Source: Hirundichthys speculiger (Eukaryota > Chordata > Actinopteri > Beloniformes > Exocoetidae). Taken from it: DNA of 64,000 bases. The notes under the pieces were generated by a model, which was given only the letters and a program-made list of their open reading frames with translations, ran no database searches and was not told the origin of the DNA. A program made the translations under genes and the position numbers. Below, piece by piece: positions 1 through 10,761 of this stretch; the first letter of the stretch is position 1; every line of letters begins with the position of its first letter. The DNA lies in assembly GCA_018398805.1 (NCBI GenBank), contig JAGFBZ010000012.1, forward strand, positions 715,001-779,000, in the 5' to 3' direction.

Positions 1-192
1 CTGCAGATGGTCTTTGATGGTTCCCTGGTACGTGACATGGTTGGCGCCATGTTACCATGACAGCCTTCAGCTTTAAGTCAGCTTTTAGTAACATTTTTTG
101 TCAGATTAATGATACATGTGCTGTTACTGCAGGGATGTTCCCAGTTTCCAGGTTTCCAGTGTGGAGAATCAGCTCTTTTCATCCAGATCCAC
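1..192. other. unassigned flank
   Basis: No gene, RNA or repeat family is recognised in this stretch before the telomere-like block. Confidence 0.3.
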
Positions 193-496
193 AGGGTTAG
201 GGTTAGGTTTAGGGTTAGGGGTTATTTTAGGGTTAGGGCTAGGGTTATGTTAGGGTTAGGGTTAGGTTTAGGGTTATGTTAGGGTTAGGGGTTATTTTAG
301 GGTTAGGGTTAGGTTCAGGGTTAGGGTTATGTTAGGGTTAGGGGTTATTTAGGGTTTAGGGTTATGTTAGGGTTAGGGGTTATTAGGGTTAGGGTTAGGT
401 TCAGGGTTAGGGTTATGTTAGGGTTAGGGGTTATTTTAGGGTTAGGTTTAGGGTTAGGGTTATTTTAGGGTTAGGTTTAGGGTTAGGGTTAGGGTT
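193..496. repeat. degenerate telomere-like GGGTTA array
   Basis: About 300 bp of irregular GGGTTA/GGGGTTA units with interspersed TTTTAGGG and TTCAGGG variants. The orientation is TTAGGG on the plus strand. Irregular units and unique flanks on both sides mark it as interstitial, not a chromosome end. Similar blocks lie at 28191-28634, 38011-38157 (opposite orientation) and 46633-46662. Confidence 0.9.
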
Positions 497-1049
497 CATC
501 CCTTGAACGTATTTGTGACTTACTTAGATGCTGATAACTGCTGTGACTGACTCTGAGGAGACTGACCATCATGAGACTCGGCTGCAGGGACAAAACGGCG
601 CTCGAACAGAAATGTCAAACGTTGAACCTCCAGAGCTGCATCACAGCGGGACACGGAGACCTGGTTTCTGAAAATACAGAGACAAAATTATCCATAACAG
701 CTGGGACAGAAACCAGGAGCAGTGAACTTCAGAACCGTGCAGGGGCTCCTCGGGGGTCCATTAGACCGGGGACTGGTCTGGCAGCGACGGCATCAGGGCA
801 CTTCAAGGGAAGGATGCTCCCATGGCAACGGCGTGAGTGACAGCTCCAGGGTTGCCAGGGACGGTGGGAGGGAGTCGTTCCTGGACTAGTGGTTGGCTAG
901 CTTCACCGACACGTGATGGTGACCTGCTCATCCTGGGTCTCAGGTCCAGACTAGAGACTGGGACACACAGCCGTGGGAAACAACCGACAAATGCAGCCGC
1001 AGATGAACAATAACTGCAGACATCTTGGCAGTTAGTTGCTCTGGAGCAA
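497..1049. other. no recognisable feature
   Basis: One short ORF (571-840) has no recognisable motif and no splice context, and I do not call it. No repeat family was identified. Confidence 0.3.
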
Positions 1050-1240
1050 CAGGTTTGTGTGTGTTAACACAATGCCAAGAGGAAAAGAGATGAGCAGTTC
1101 TCTTAAAGAATCAAATGAAGTACAGGTCTTCGAAACAACCCGACAACCTGAAAACCCAAGGTTCTGACCCGACCCGAATCGGGTCTCGGGTCCATTCAAA
1201 AGACGTAACTCCAGGTTGGGGTCTGAATCGGTACAGTTAG
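1050..1240 (+). mobile_element. Tc1-derived fragment, copy 1 of a duplicated segment
   Basis: This ~191-bp block is duplicated at 2440-2631. It begins with a leader and an ATG (about 1071) opening MPRGKEMSSSLKE, which resembles the start of fish Tc1 transposases (MPRGKDIS-type, helix-turn-helix region). It soon diverges into a GGGTC/CGGGT-rich stretch not typical of Tc1, so the fragment is fused to other repeat DNA. It is non-functional. Confidence 0.55.
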
Positions 1241-2027
1241 TCTCGGGTCCGGTCGGTGCTCTCTGACAGGCTGGGTCTACGTTTACTCCAGAGAGGTAAA
1301 GATATTAGCGGTGGCAGCCAATGTCAGGACTCAGGGCAGTTTATTAATTATTAATTAACGTGGCATGTTTGTCATGAAACAATCGTGTTGTTGTAGCGTG
1401 TTATTAGCGGTTTGCCCGGCAGCTGTAAAGCACAACGGATCACCAACATGGCAGCGTTGGATGAGAGAACATATTCACGACACGTCTTGACCGGTGTAGG
1501 CTATTAGTGTTAGCAGTTGCTATCATTAGCATCTGTATCCACAAAGAAAATAACGACGTGTATTTATTGTTGTTTACATCACGTAGCCTATGTAGCAACT
1601 GAACCGGGTAGAAGAAGACAACTTTAGGTAAGAAAATCAAGTTTTCTTCAACGCTAGACAACTTTAACATGAAATATGGGCTGGATTGTCTCGGTTCTAT
1701 TCGGGTAACTCGGTTCGGTTTGTGGTCGGAAACTAAAGACTCAGGTCAGGTCGGTCCAAATATTCCTGGGTCCATTCGGGTTCGGACTCCGGGACATATG
1801 ATAATAGCTCGGGTCAGGTCGGTTTCGGGTCAAATTTTCATGGGTCCATTTGGGTTTGGGTCCATGAAAGTGGACCCGTGAAGATCTCTAAACTGAAGTT
1901 GTGAGCAGATCTGGAGTGATTATAAAAAAAACATTTCCAAACTGTTCTACGTTCTTCACAGGCTGAAAACATCCAAGACAGTCGTAAATCTTCCCAGAAG
2001 GAGAAATTTACCCCGAGGCCAGATAGA
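1241..2027. other. GGGTC-rich repeat-like DNA
   Basis: Positions 1680-1880 contain recurring motifs such as CGGGTC, GGTCCATTCGGG and TCGGTT on both strands. This resembles the decayed subterminal region of a DNA transposon. No coding sequence or clean boundary was found. Confidence 0.35.
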
Positions 2028-2312
2028 TTGTGCAATGCCCGGAGAAATACTAAAACAGCCCAAGAGCGTCATCTCAGCACGCACGCTCTGAGCGTGTTAA
2101 ATTTTAACGTCCATGACAGCACAACTGGAAGAGGGCTGAACCATTACAGTTCGTTTGGGGGGGGTGCTGCCGGCAGAAAACCTCCTCTGTCTAACGGGAA
2201 CATGGAAGCACTCCTGAGGTCCACAAAACTGCAGCTGAACAAACCACAGGACTTCTGGAACGACGTCCTCTGGACAGACGAGACCACAGAGGAGCTGTTG
2301 GACCTTCATGTC
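2028..2312 (+). pseudogene. Tc1/mariner transposase fragment
   Basis: The reading frame matches the middle of a fish Tc1 transposase: the second half of the paired-like DNA-binding region, around a NVHDSTTGRGLN motif, then AGRKPPLS and the start of the DDE catalytic domain with LNKPQDFW and VLWTDET. The D of WTDET corresponds to the first catalytic aspartate. The frame then reaches a stop at about 2320 without the rest of the DDE domain, and the N-terminal part is missing upstream. It is a decayed fragment that cannot encode active transposase. The N-terminal Tc1 piece appears separately and downstream, at 2440, so the locus is scrambled. Confidence 0.75.
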
Positions 2313-2439
2313 CGGCCCTGAAGCATCTGGTGAAGGCCAACTGGCTCAAGGTGGCTGGGTTAAGGTGAAAAGTAGACTGATCTGAAGGGATGGAGGTGTC
2401 CACACCTTCACCGTGACCTTGAATACTATGTGAATGAAT

Positions 2440-2631
2440 CAGGTTTGTGTGTGTTAACACAATGCCAAGAGGGAAAGACATGAGCAGTGGTCTTAAAGAA
2501 GCAACTGAAGTAGAGGTCTTCGGAACAACCCAACAACCTGAAAACCCGAGGTTCCGACCCAACATGAATTGGGTCTCAGGTCTATTTCAAAAGACACGAC
2601 TCTGGGTTCGGGTTGGAATCGGTACAGTTAG
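2440..2631 (+). mobile_element. Tc1-derived fragment, copy 2 of the duplicated segment
   Basis: This is a second copy of the 1050-1240 block, sharing the leader, the MPRGKDMSSGLKE-like start and the GGGTC-rich end up to GGTACAGTTAG. The two copies flank the Tc1 catalytic fragment in direct orientation, suggesting a segmental duplication or two insertions of one chimeric element. Confidence 0.6.
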
Positions 2632-2865
2632 AAAGGGAAAGATATTCTGACAAGTTACAGTTTGTCGGTGGTGCCGATCCGTACGAGTTAGCTTCCTTGT
2701 CTTGGAGCAATGACGAGCCGGAGAGCCTCCCTTCGATTGAATACCCCGACATCGTAAACTACCTGGTTTCTACCCGTCATTCCAAAAGATGGACCCAATC
2801 TGGGTCATCCTTTTGATAAAGGTCAGACCTTTTACCTGGAATACAATGAGAAATATAGCACATTT

Positions 2866-3517
2866 AGTGGTTTTACATGGGAAGTTTAATTCCTCTTTAA
2901 TACAGAATTAAAATTAAATCTGATTCAAAATGATTATAAATTACCATGTAAACACCTAATTCCGAATGAAAATTTCCATTCTGATTTAAACTTAATTCCG
3001 AAGTAAGTGGCTGGTTTATTCTGATTTTAAATCCGAATAGAATAATTCCGCGGTCATGTAAACACCCATTCCACTTTAAATTAATTCCAATCTTTCTGCG
3101 CATGCTAGTTCTCTTGCCCGTCTGTCGTGATGGCGCTTATATTCCGCGCTGGGCTTGTTTTCAAAAGAAAATCATCATCATGATGTTGTCGTGCTGCTGC
3201 TTCAAAAATAAAATCAAAACAAATCCAAAAAGGATGCTAATAATGTAGTCCTCCATGTTGTTGCTAATCGAGTAAGTTTGTTTTCTTCCAGTAGACAAAA
3301 ATACGTAAAGACGTCCGCCCCCCCATCCAATCAAAACCCTTCCCAACCCCCAGACCTTAAGAGGAACTGGATAAAGCCGATCAAATGTGTTTTCCATGTA
3401 AACCTCAATTCAGAATTACTATTTCCATGTAAACTCGAAGGAAAATAGTTTAATTCTGAATTATTTAATTCGGAATAATTAATTCCGAATTAAAAATACA
3501 TCATGTAACCGTGGCCA
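2866..3517 (-). mobile_element. Harbinger-like non-autonomous element, copy 1
   Basis: A/T-rich element built of recurring AATTCCGAAT and CATGTAAAC motifs in both orientations. Its ends are inversely similar (GTGGTTTTACATGG on the left, CATGTAACCGTGGCC on the right). A copy in the opposite orientation lies at about 59148-59828, which delimits the element. That copy holds a Myb/SANT-like ORF of the kind found in PIF/Harbinger transposons. This copy has lost part of that ORF and carries unrelated internal sequence at about 3170-3230. Family assignment is inference. Confidence 0.5.
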
Positions 3518-3552
3518 TTGTACCTCTACATTTTAAGAACTGTGTTGCTAGC

Positions 3553-3740
3553 AGAGGTGTGGACTCGAATCACATGACTTGGACTCGAGTCAGACTCGAG
3601 TCATGAATTTGATGACTTCAGACTCGACTTGACAAAACGTAAAGACACTTGCAACTCGATTTGGACTTTTGCATCAGTAACTCGTGACTTAACTTGGACT
3701 TCAGTCTTCTGACTCGAAAAGACTTGCTACTTTTCCCAAA
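3553..3740 (+). mobile_element. hAT 5' terminal region
   Basis: Begins CAGAGGTGTGGACTCG and continues with many ACTCGAGTC/GACTTGGACT motifs. This is a common form of the terminal region of fish hAT transposons, with CAGRGGTG-type ends. It precedes the BED-finger exon at 3939 and is probably the left end of the same element. No matching inverted end was found before the THAP sequence at about 7090, so the right end seems lost. Confidence 0.55.
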
Positions 3741-3938
3741 AAACAAAGATCAAAAAGTGTGTTGACATGGACTTCTCTCTCTTTGATGTAAACGCTTTCG
3801 TCTGTGGTGTGTGCCTGTGTGTGCTGCAACATCCAATCACATTAGATCCACGTTGTTTTGCACTGACAGCATCCAACCAATCAATTTGCAGTTGAAACAT
3901 TGAAGAGGAACGGTCAAACAACACGCCAGTTGGCAAAA

Positions 3939-6894
3939 ATGATACCAAAGATAGTTTTGTTTGGGTATAAAAATTACGAGGTGGTCAACAAAAAATGAAT
4001 TGCAGTATGCAAAACATGCGGGTCGAAGATTACAGACGGAGACGCAACAACTTCCAACTTCGTTCGACATCTGAAGTTGCAGAAAGAACGGTAAGTTCTG
4101 AGTGAAAGCTAAGTCACTTCGCTAGCTGCATAGTTAAATCAGACTGCAATAAGACTGTAATGTCACTGTTAACGTTACTTTGCAAACATGGTAATCTGCG
4201 TCCACTCCCTTACTCGTGCATTTGTTATAGAGGGTTAGTTCGGGTTGAATTAGGTGATTATCATACACAGTAGACGGCTGTCGGCACTCGGCAGCGAACC
4301 ATAAGCAAACCTAATAAAATCAAGGTCAGTTTAAATGTACTTTATATTTAGAATATGTGTACCATTTTATTTTGCTGTCGGGTGATTTTTTTGCCGACAG
4401 GAAAACGAAGTATATCCCACTCTGCAGCACACCAGATTCCGTTGACAAAATCAGCAATTTTACTAAGCAGCACGCGGGAGTTGCTGCTGTACTGCTGCCT
4501 CGTCAGGGTTGTTCATATAATTTAAGTATATCATAACTAAGCGATGTAAAATTGCTGTTTTTGTCAATGGAGTCTGGTGTGCGAGAGAGAGTGAATTTAC
4601 AAGCGATATAACTTCAGTTTAATGACAGAAAGGGCTGTTTGAAGGCTAGGTAAAGCAGTGAAAATATTTGAAAATTCTTAAAATAGCGTACAATAAAACT
4701 GGCATTTTATTGGGTTTGCCTCTTTTTAGACCCTATTTCACAAATCCCAAACTATCCCTTTAATCTGAAATAAGTATTACATTACATGACCAGTGCTGTA
4801 ATCTGATACCGCAGCAAAAGTAATGTCATGTTCCAATACAGACACTCGTATAGTTCACAATGCAATTAATATTAACACTATGTTAAGATCGATGATGGTA
4901 ATATAAAAGTAGTTTAAAATACAGTTCATGTGTTGCTATTACGGATTTTCTGACATCTGTTTCATGTGTTCACCTCCTACAGATTTGAAGAATACCAAAT
5001 GAACAAAAGCATCATAAATGAACCACAACAGCCTTCAATCTCACAATTCCTGGACAGTCATGTAGGGCATTACAGCACAAGTCATCCACAGCAGAAAGCT
5101 ATCACCAATGCAATCCTGTCTGACTTGATTATTGATTGCAACTTCCCCCGGTCTATTGTGGAAAACAAGAGTTTTCGGCACTTTCTGACTACTTGACAGT
5201 AAGTACAGCCCAGTGTGTCGTAGAACATTGACATCGAAAACAGAGAACCTCGCTGAGGAGAGCCGCTCAAAATTAAAAACTCAATTGAGCAACATGGTAG
5301 ATGCTGCTATGGCAAAGAAACAACGCTTGCAGTGTTTTGCACACACCCTTCAGCTGGTGGTGGGAGATGGTTTGAAAGAAACAAAAGTGGTATCTCCTAC
5401 TCTTTCCAAGTTGTCAAAACTTAGCTCTCTACTGCACAAGCACAACGTTCAAAGATGTGTTTGATAGTGAATTTGGGGAACAGACAGGCATCCCTGCTGC
5501 AGTCAACACAAGATGGAACTCAATACTGAGACAAGTCAGGGCAGTTCTCCAGTGTGAACAGCTCTGTGCTGTTCTAGAAAAAGCTGGGCATAAAGAGTTG
5601 TTATTTACACCACGAGAGTGGAATCTCTTGAAGGAGTTGGTGGACATCTTGAAGCCATTTGGAGAAGCAACTGATTTGACACAAGGGGAGAAGGTCGTCA
5701 CAATCAGTGCAGTCGTTCCATCCGTCCTGTCCCTCAATCACCACCTTGAGAAGCTGAAGCCTCAAGTCCGTTTCCTGAGTGGCCTGGCCAGAAGTCTCCA
5801 GGCATCCCTGAACAAAAGATTTCTTGGGATCTTCATCAATGTGAAAATGGCCAGGATGCAAGATGTGATTACTGCCCCCTTTTCAGACCCAGTCTACCTC
5901 AAAGCAGCCGCCTTGGATCCAGCTTTTTCTCTTCTGTGGGTGGAGTCCCATGTGCTGGTCAGTCGTGACATCAAAGCAGAGGTGGCACAGCAAGTTAAAG
6001 GTAATTGTTAAAGGTGGGGTAGGTGTTCTTTTTTTGCAGCACTTTTTACAATATTGCCTGAAAACCTTTTCACATTCCCATTGCACCACTGAAATAAAAT
6101 GTTTGCAAAAAAAACAAAATGTTTTAGTCCGGTCTACAGGGTATAATCAGAGAAAAACTCTGACCAATCAAAATAGTGATCATCATTATTTTCATTGGCT
6201 GCCTAATACGTCCATCAAATATCAATGCACTCCCACCCACCCCTCCCTCCCTCCCTGTGGTTCATGTAGTCATGAATCATGTGAAGGCGTGGTTTTGAGG
6301 GGTGGGCTGAAGAGGAGGAGGCGGAGCCTTTGGGAGGAGGGAGGGAGTGTATATTTTCAAAATCTCACCTTAGTTAGATTGCTGGAACCATTTTTTTCCT
6401 CTCATAATCTGAACTAAATGGCTGCAGCAATATTTTTTTTTTGGTCCAACACTGTATCACCAACACCAGTGGTAAAAAAGGCAATTTTGTTTCTGCTTTT
6501 AAATGTTTTGTCAAAATTAATCCTGCAAGATGCTGCGGAGACCAAGCACCCTGTGCCTCTGGTTGATGAAGAAGAGCAAGAGGACCTAGGAGAAGGGCTG
6601 TTTGCTGCATACCATAAAAGGCAGAAGAAGGATCTTGGGACCACTCCAGCACTACAGCTAAGTCCCTACCTTGACATAGCTGAAGGACAGAACGCCCTTT
6701 TGTTCTGGGCATTGAACATGAAGACTCTTCCTTCACTCTTCCGAGTGGCTGTCAGAGTCTTGGCAGTGCCTGCTTCTAGTGCTCCAGTGGAGCGACTTTT
6801 CAGCCATGGTGGCATCATAGTACGTCCCCATCGTGCACAAATGACTGACAAACTTCTGGCTAATTTGATCTTTTGCAAATGCAATGCAGCATAA
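3939..6894 (+). pseudogene. BED-finger hAT transposase pseudogene (ZBED type)
   Basis: Broken, spliced hAT transposase. The first coding exon (3939-4090) encodes a BED zinc finger with CKTC, TSNFVRHLK and surrounding residues, but TGA at 3996-3998 interrupts it at codon 20. It ends at a canonical donor (4091) whose phase joins an acceptor before 4983. The next exon encodes QPSISQFL and the N-terminal transposase region, with a one-base frameshift near 5192. The frame then passes directly from KLKTQLSNM to RLQCFAHTLQLVV, so most of the RNase-H-like catalytic core seems deleted. A second frameshift lies near 5440. The insertion-domain region (to about 6000) includes [12 protein letters not shown] and AAALDPAF. 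A donor-like GGTAATTG at about 6000 opens a gap holding other repeat-like DNA. The last exon (about 6520-6894) encodes the C-terminal hAT dimerisation domain, ending VPASSAPVERLFS...LANLIF. A plus-strand AATAAA lies at about 7072. It is inactive. Confidence 0.85.
6003..6510. mobile_element. possible TTAA-type MITE in the hAT pseudogene intron
   Basis: The gap between the last two transposase exons opens with GTTAAAGGTGGGGTAGG, a start seen in a common fish interspersed repeat. The expected acceptor AG near 6510 has changed (TTTTGTCAAAATT). Boundaries and superfamily are uncertain. Confidence 0.3.
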
Positions 6895-7089
6895 GGCCAG
6901 GACATAGAAAAAAGCAGAACCCTGTTCATTGTTGTGTTCACATATTTGTTATACCCCCAGGACAGAACAGAAACTGCTGTGGAACTAATTATAGTGTAAT
7001 ATGATATAATGTCAGCACTAGGTGGTAGACTAGAAATTAAGTTTTTTTTCTTGATAATTGCTCATGTGTGAAATAAAGAGCTAACAACA

Positions 7090-7443
7090 TTTCACTTAAC
7101 TTACCTGACACGAAATGGGCCGAACAAATTCGGATGTTGTCCAGATTTTTGCCACGCAGGTCTTGGTTTAGCTTTGCTAACCACAAGCGCCTCCTTTCCT
7201 CTGACAACTTCTGGCATTGTTCTCCCTGATTTTTAATAACCTAAGTCTATAAAACTCCAAGTGTCTCTCGCGGTCTGTCAGGTTGGTACAGCCGAAAACA
7301 CGGAAATAATTTACCATTTTCAATGAAGACGTCCGATTTACTCCAGTGTGTGCGCTTTGTTTACGTTGCCGCGTGCCTCCAAGATGGCGACTTCTGGTTG
7401 GATGACGCGCTGATAACATGCCGTGAAAACCGTCTATAGGCTG
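7090..7443 (-). mobile_element. THAP-type DNA transposon end, copy 1
   Basis: On the minus strand the block starts CCTATAGACGGTTTTCAC, passes an AAGATGGCG segment and reaches a THAP-domain exon. The same terminal motif recurs at 8137, giving a second end in the same orientation. The remaining exons should lie toward lower coordinates, but the hAT pseudogene begins there, so the element is truncated. P-like and Kolobok elements both carry THAP domains, and I cannot decide between them. Confidence 0.6.
7105..7317 (-). pseudogene. THAP zinc-finger exon, frameshifted
   Basis: From the ATG at 7317-7315 the minus strand reads MVNYFRVFGCTN, then RERHLEFYRL, matching the N-terminal half of a THAP domain. 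A frame change near 7235 is needed to continue with QKLSEERRRLWLAKLN, then DNIRICSAHFVSG, which supplies the THAP tryptophan and the C-x2-H pair as CSAHF. The exon ends at a canonical donor (GT at 7104-7103). The first zinc-ligand cysteine (CxxC-type start, normally YCCV.GC) is replaced here by F/R. The frameshift and lost cysteine mean no functional finger. THAP domains bind DNA and are found in P-type transposases and in host genes derived from them; here the transposon context favours a decayed element. Confidence 0.75.
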
Positions 7444-7445
7444 TC

Positions 7446-8137
7446 TGCATGGTTGCTACGCAGAAGCATAAATCAGGCTCAGCTAATCACAACTCCAACA
7501 TAACACAACCCCGTCAGGTGACTCATGCCGGGGGAAGAGAAGAGAAAAGCAAGGAGTCATCCTCACACGCTTGCTTGAAAAACATATTAGCAGAGTACAC
7601 AATCCGGATAGCGCAACAAAACAGAAAACGGGCGTGGCTCTCAGGTGACCCGGGACATTCCTGCAGTGACGCTGCAAAAGTCCCAATGGATCCACGCAGA
7701 GTTTCAGCTTCAGACCGAGCTGGTTCACTGGGAAACCACCTGAACGCCTGGGCGTCGACGTTGTTGACATGCCACAGAGGTATGTGAAGTCAGCCAACAC
7801 CTTCAGCTGTTTCATTGGCTGCACGGTAAGCCCCTCCCCCTCACCTGCCTCTGTTCTCTGACTTTGCACAGGCATCCAACTCCACTCCCTCCCTCTGTCA
7901 CCCTCTTCTTCAACTGGGATGATTATTTCATTAACACAACTTAAGTCCTTCTCTGGATGTTTTTGCGTCTGTAACACCTTTTGAAGAGTTTTTCTGTGGT
8001 TTATCCATCCTTTATCCACGGTTGTTTGCATTGATCCATCGGTGTGTTTACATCCAAGTACCTCCAAGATGGCCGCCCACCCGGGTCACTGACCAAAACG
8101 TGACGTAGGTGAAAACCCTCTATAGGCAGTCATTTGC
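7446..8137 (-). mobile_element. THAP-type DNA transposon end, copy 2
   Basis: Minus-strand start CCTATAGAGGGTTTTCAC at about 8137 parallels copy 1, followed by the same AAGATGGC motif. A 194-residue minus-strand ORF (7483-8067) spans most of it, but I see no THAP domain or other motif in it. It may be fused fragments of a later part of the transposase gene. I do not call it a gene. Confidence 0.4.
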
Positions 8138-10410
8138 CTTTATACCTGTCTGTTTAGGTGTATGTCGCTCTGTAATCACACCACCAAACTAGGTGCCAGG
8201 TGCCGGCGTGGCCTCACTTCTGCAGCGCTGTAGCCTGCTGTGCCCAACTTCCTCTTCTTTACCTCCTGTATGCAGCTCATTGGAGCAAATGCAGCAGATC
8301 TGAAGTGATTTCTACAGGAACCGGTTCTCGATTCCCAACCCTACGCGTCTCCACGTGAAACCCCCGTCAACGCAACGAACATCTCCCATGAGCACTCGCC
8401 CGTGACGTGAGTCACACCGCTGGAATCTGTGTGGATTCAAAAAAATCCCTCTCAGCATGGTTTTGTTCATTTTATTTGTCTTTAATAATATGTTTAAAAG
8501 TGATTTGTCTTTCTTAACAAGACCAAAACACATTATGATCAATAAGACCAAATGTCTGACAAAAGGCAAGAGAAGACAGCTGTGATTCATTGATCAAGGA
8601 AACACCACCAGGGGGTTAGCTGTGACTTTGAATAAACATTCCTAAATTCAATTATCATCAAGTAACTAACCTCTTGATCAAGGAACTGTATAACGTCGCT
8701 AAACTCAATTATCAGTCTCATTTAAGACAAATGTCCCTTTGCCTTCTCCACCACCTGCTGTGATTCACTCTGTATGCAAACCTGTAGAGGAATCAACATC
8801 TTTTTGTCCTGGTATAAAAGAAAAAGCCCTCTCTGTAAAGACAGAGTCCTCATTCAATATTCTGTGGAGTACTGACTGACAGCTCTCCTTATGTGCACAT
8901 AAGATTTTTGTTTCTTTTCTCTTTAATAATTTCTATTTTGATTTTCTCATCGAGATCGGATCTTATTTTTTCCACAACACACAGATGAAACTCCACGTTC
9001 ACGCGACGGAGCTGCGCGCCTGGTCGAATAGCTACCTTAGTCCAGCCTTTTGTCTGCCCTCGAACGCTGCGGCGGGAAACGGAGAACATCAAGCATCTCA
9101 GATCCCAGAGGAACTTTCCTCAGCGGTTGACATCAGAGGCTAGCGTTCTGGAGATAAGTTAGGAGGCAAAGTTATTTTTCACACCCTCAGAACAAGACAA
9201 GTGCGCCGTGTCAACACACCCAAGCATCCTCCGGAGGAGCCTCATCCTCCTCGAGCCACTCCAAGCAAACTTCGAGTCGCTGTTTTTCCACCGACAGACA
9301 TTAGAAACTCTGACGCGGGAGCCCCGGGGGCATTAAGACGGCGGTCCTCCGGCTCTGAACGATGTTAAATCACAGACGTGTGGAGGGAGGTTAAGAGTCT
9401 GAAAACCCGACTACTCCCCGATGATAAACTCTTCAGCCTCCTCGAAACGAAAAACCCATTAAACACCCGCAACGCTTCGTCGCCTCTCAACAGCACTCGG
9501 CGGCCCGACGCATGAAAGCGAGGGAGATAAAACAGAAACATTAAATAGGGAAAACATCCACCGCCCCCTCCTCTTCCTGATGGTGAACGCCGGACCACCG
9601 TGAGAGAGCTGAGCCATTTTGATTTCTCTGCTTGTTTCTCTCTCTCTTTTTTTTTCTTCCTTCCCATCTTAGCCTCCCAGGCAGTGTTTCTTTTTTTTTT
9701 TTTTGAGTTAAACTCCACCATCATGAAGACATTTTCATTTTCAGCTGCAGCCTCATAAACACAAAGCGTTGAAGACAATGTGGTTAGAAATGATGAATAC
9801 GTAGCCAGTGGCTTTAATATCTGATACTTGTTGCAGAGGTGGCAGAAAATAGAGGGCTATATTGGATAACGATGAAAAATAAAAAAAAATAAAAAACGCG
9901 GTGAGTGCTTTGGAGCTCCGAGGTTTCCATTAGGACAGATTGTAGCCATTATGGCTCGCTCAGGACTAATCGAGCAGCGTCTTTACGTTCACAGCCTCGC
10001 ATGTTTAATTTTGGAGCATCCAAAAAATAAAAAATAAAAGCCAGGATGACACGCAGAGCTCATTCATTCCTCGTTCTTGTTCTCATTTTCATTTCCGGAG
10101 CCTCAAATGCTGCCGTTTGTCATCGGTGAGAAACACACAAGCAAACAAGTGTTTTTTTTTTCACCCATGAATACGAGAAAAGGGTTTTCATGAGCTAGCT
10201 TCAAGGGTGGTGGAGGAAAGTAAATGACCTGTGAGCTGGAGATCTGAGTGGGAGATCATCTGGGAACAGTTGTCCTTTTTTTTACTGCCTTGCTTTCATT
10301 TATTTCCTGTCTGCTCATTTGCTCTTTCATATGGGGTTCGTTTAGCCTCAGACATCATAGCTGCTTAATTATGTTCAGCAACACGGTTTCCTGGTTGTAT
10401 TCAGCAACGA
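8138..10410. other. unrecognised intergenic region
   Basis: No gene is supported. At 8590-8910 there is a TG-starting, moderately structured block with GGTATAAAAG at about 8812 and a possible AATAAA at about 8630. This could be part of a solo LTR, but no end duplication or primer-binding site was seen. ORFs at 8889-9092 and 9365-9778 (minus) are low-complexity or motif-free. Confidence 0.25.
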
Positions 10411-10635
10411 AAACTGCTCTGTTAGCAGTAGGTGCTGGAGCTGCTCAGTTAGCTTTAGGAGCTGGAGCTGCTCAGTTAGCTTTAGGAGCTGGAACTGTTT
10501 TGTTAGCTTTGGGAGCTGGAGCTGCTTAGCTAGCGTTAGGAGCTGGAGCTGTTCTGTTAGCTTTAGGAGCTGGAACTGCTCAGCTAGCGTTAGGAGCTGG
10601 AGCTGTTCTGTTAGCTTTAGGAGCTAAACCTGCAC
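10411..10635. repeat. 27-bp minisatellite
   Basis: About eight imperfect tandem copies of a unit containing GTTAGCTTTAGGAGCTGG and AGCTGCTCA. Because 27 is a multiple of three, it yields a repetitive ORF (LALGAGAAQ-type) that is not a gene. Confidence 0.85.
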
Positions 10636-10649
10636 AGATAGATTCAGGA

Positions 10650-10761
10650 TAGGGTTGCCAACCGTCCCTTGAAAAACGGAACCCTCCCCTATTTATAGAC
10701 TCGTACTTTAGTTTATAAATAGGGGAGGGTTCCGTTTTTCAAGGGACGGTTGGCAACCCTA
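10650..10761. mobile_element. 112-bp palindromic hAT-type MITE
   Basis: Starts TAGGGTTGCC and ends with its reverse complement. The arms are 48 bp and identical, with a 16-bp loop. It is flanked by an exact 8-bp direct repeat ATTCAGGA at 10642-10649 and 10762-10769, the target-site duplication length of hAT elements. Perfect arms and an exact duplication point to a recent insertion. Confidence 0.9.

Noticed and set aside
193..496. Chromosome end
   Set aside because: The GGGTTA units are irregular and flanked by ordinary sequence, and similar blocks occur inside efnb2 introns.
7483..8067. 194-codon minus-strand ORF as a gene
   Set aside because: It lies within a THAP-type transposon fragment. 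I recognise no domain, and the frame seems to cross fused pieces.
8590..8910. Solo LTR of a retroelement
   Set aside because: A TATA-like box and TG start are present, but no paired end, target duplication or primer-binding site was found, so it is only mentioned as a possibility.
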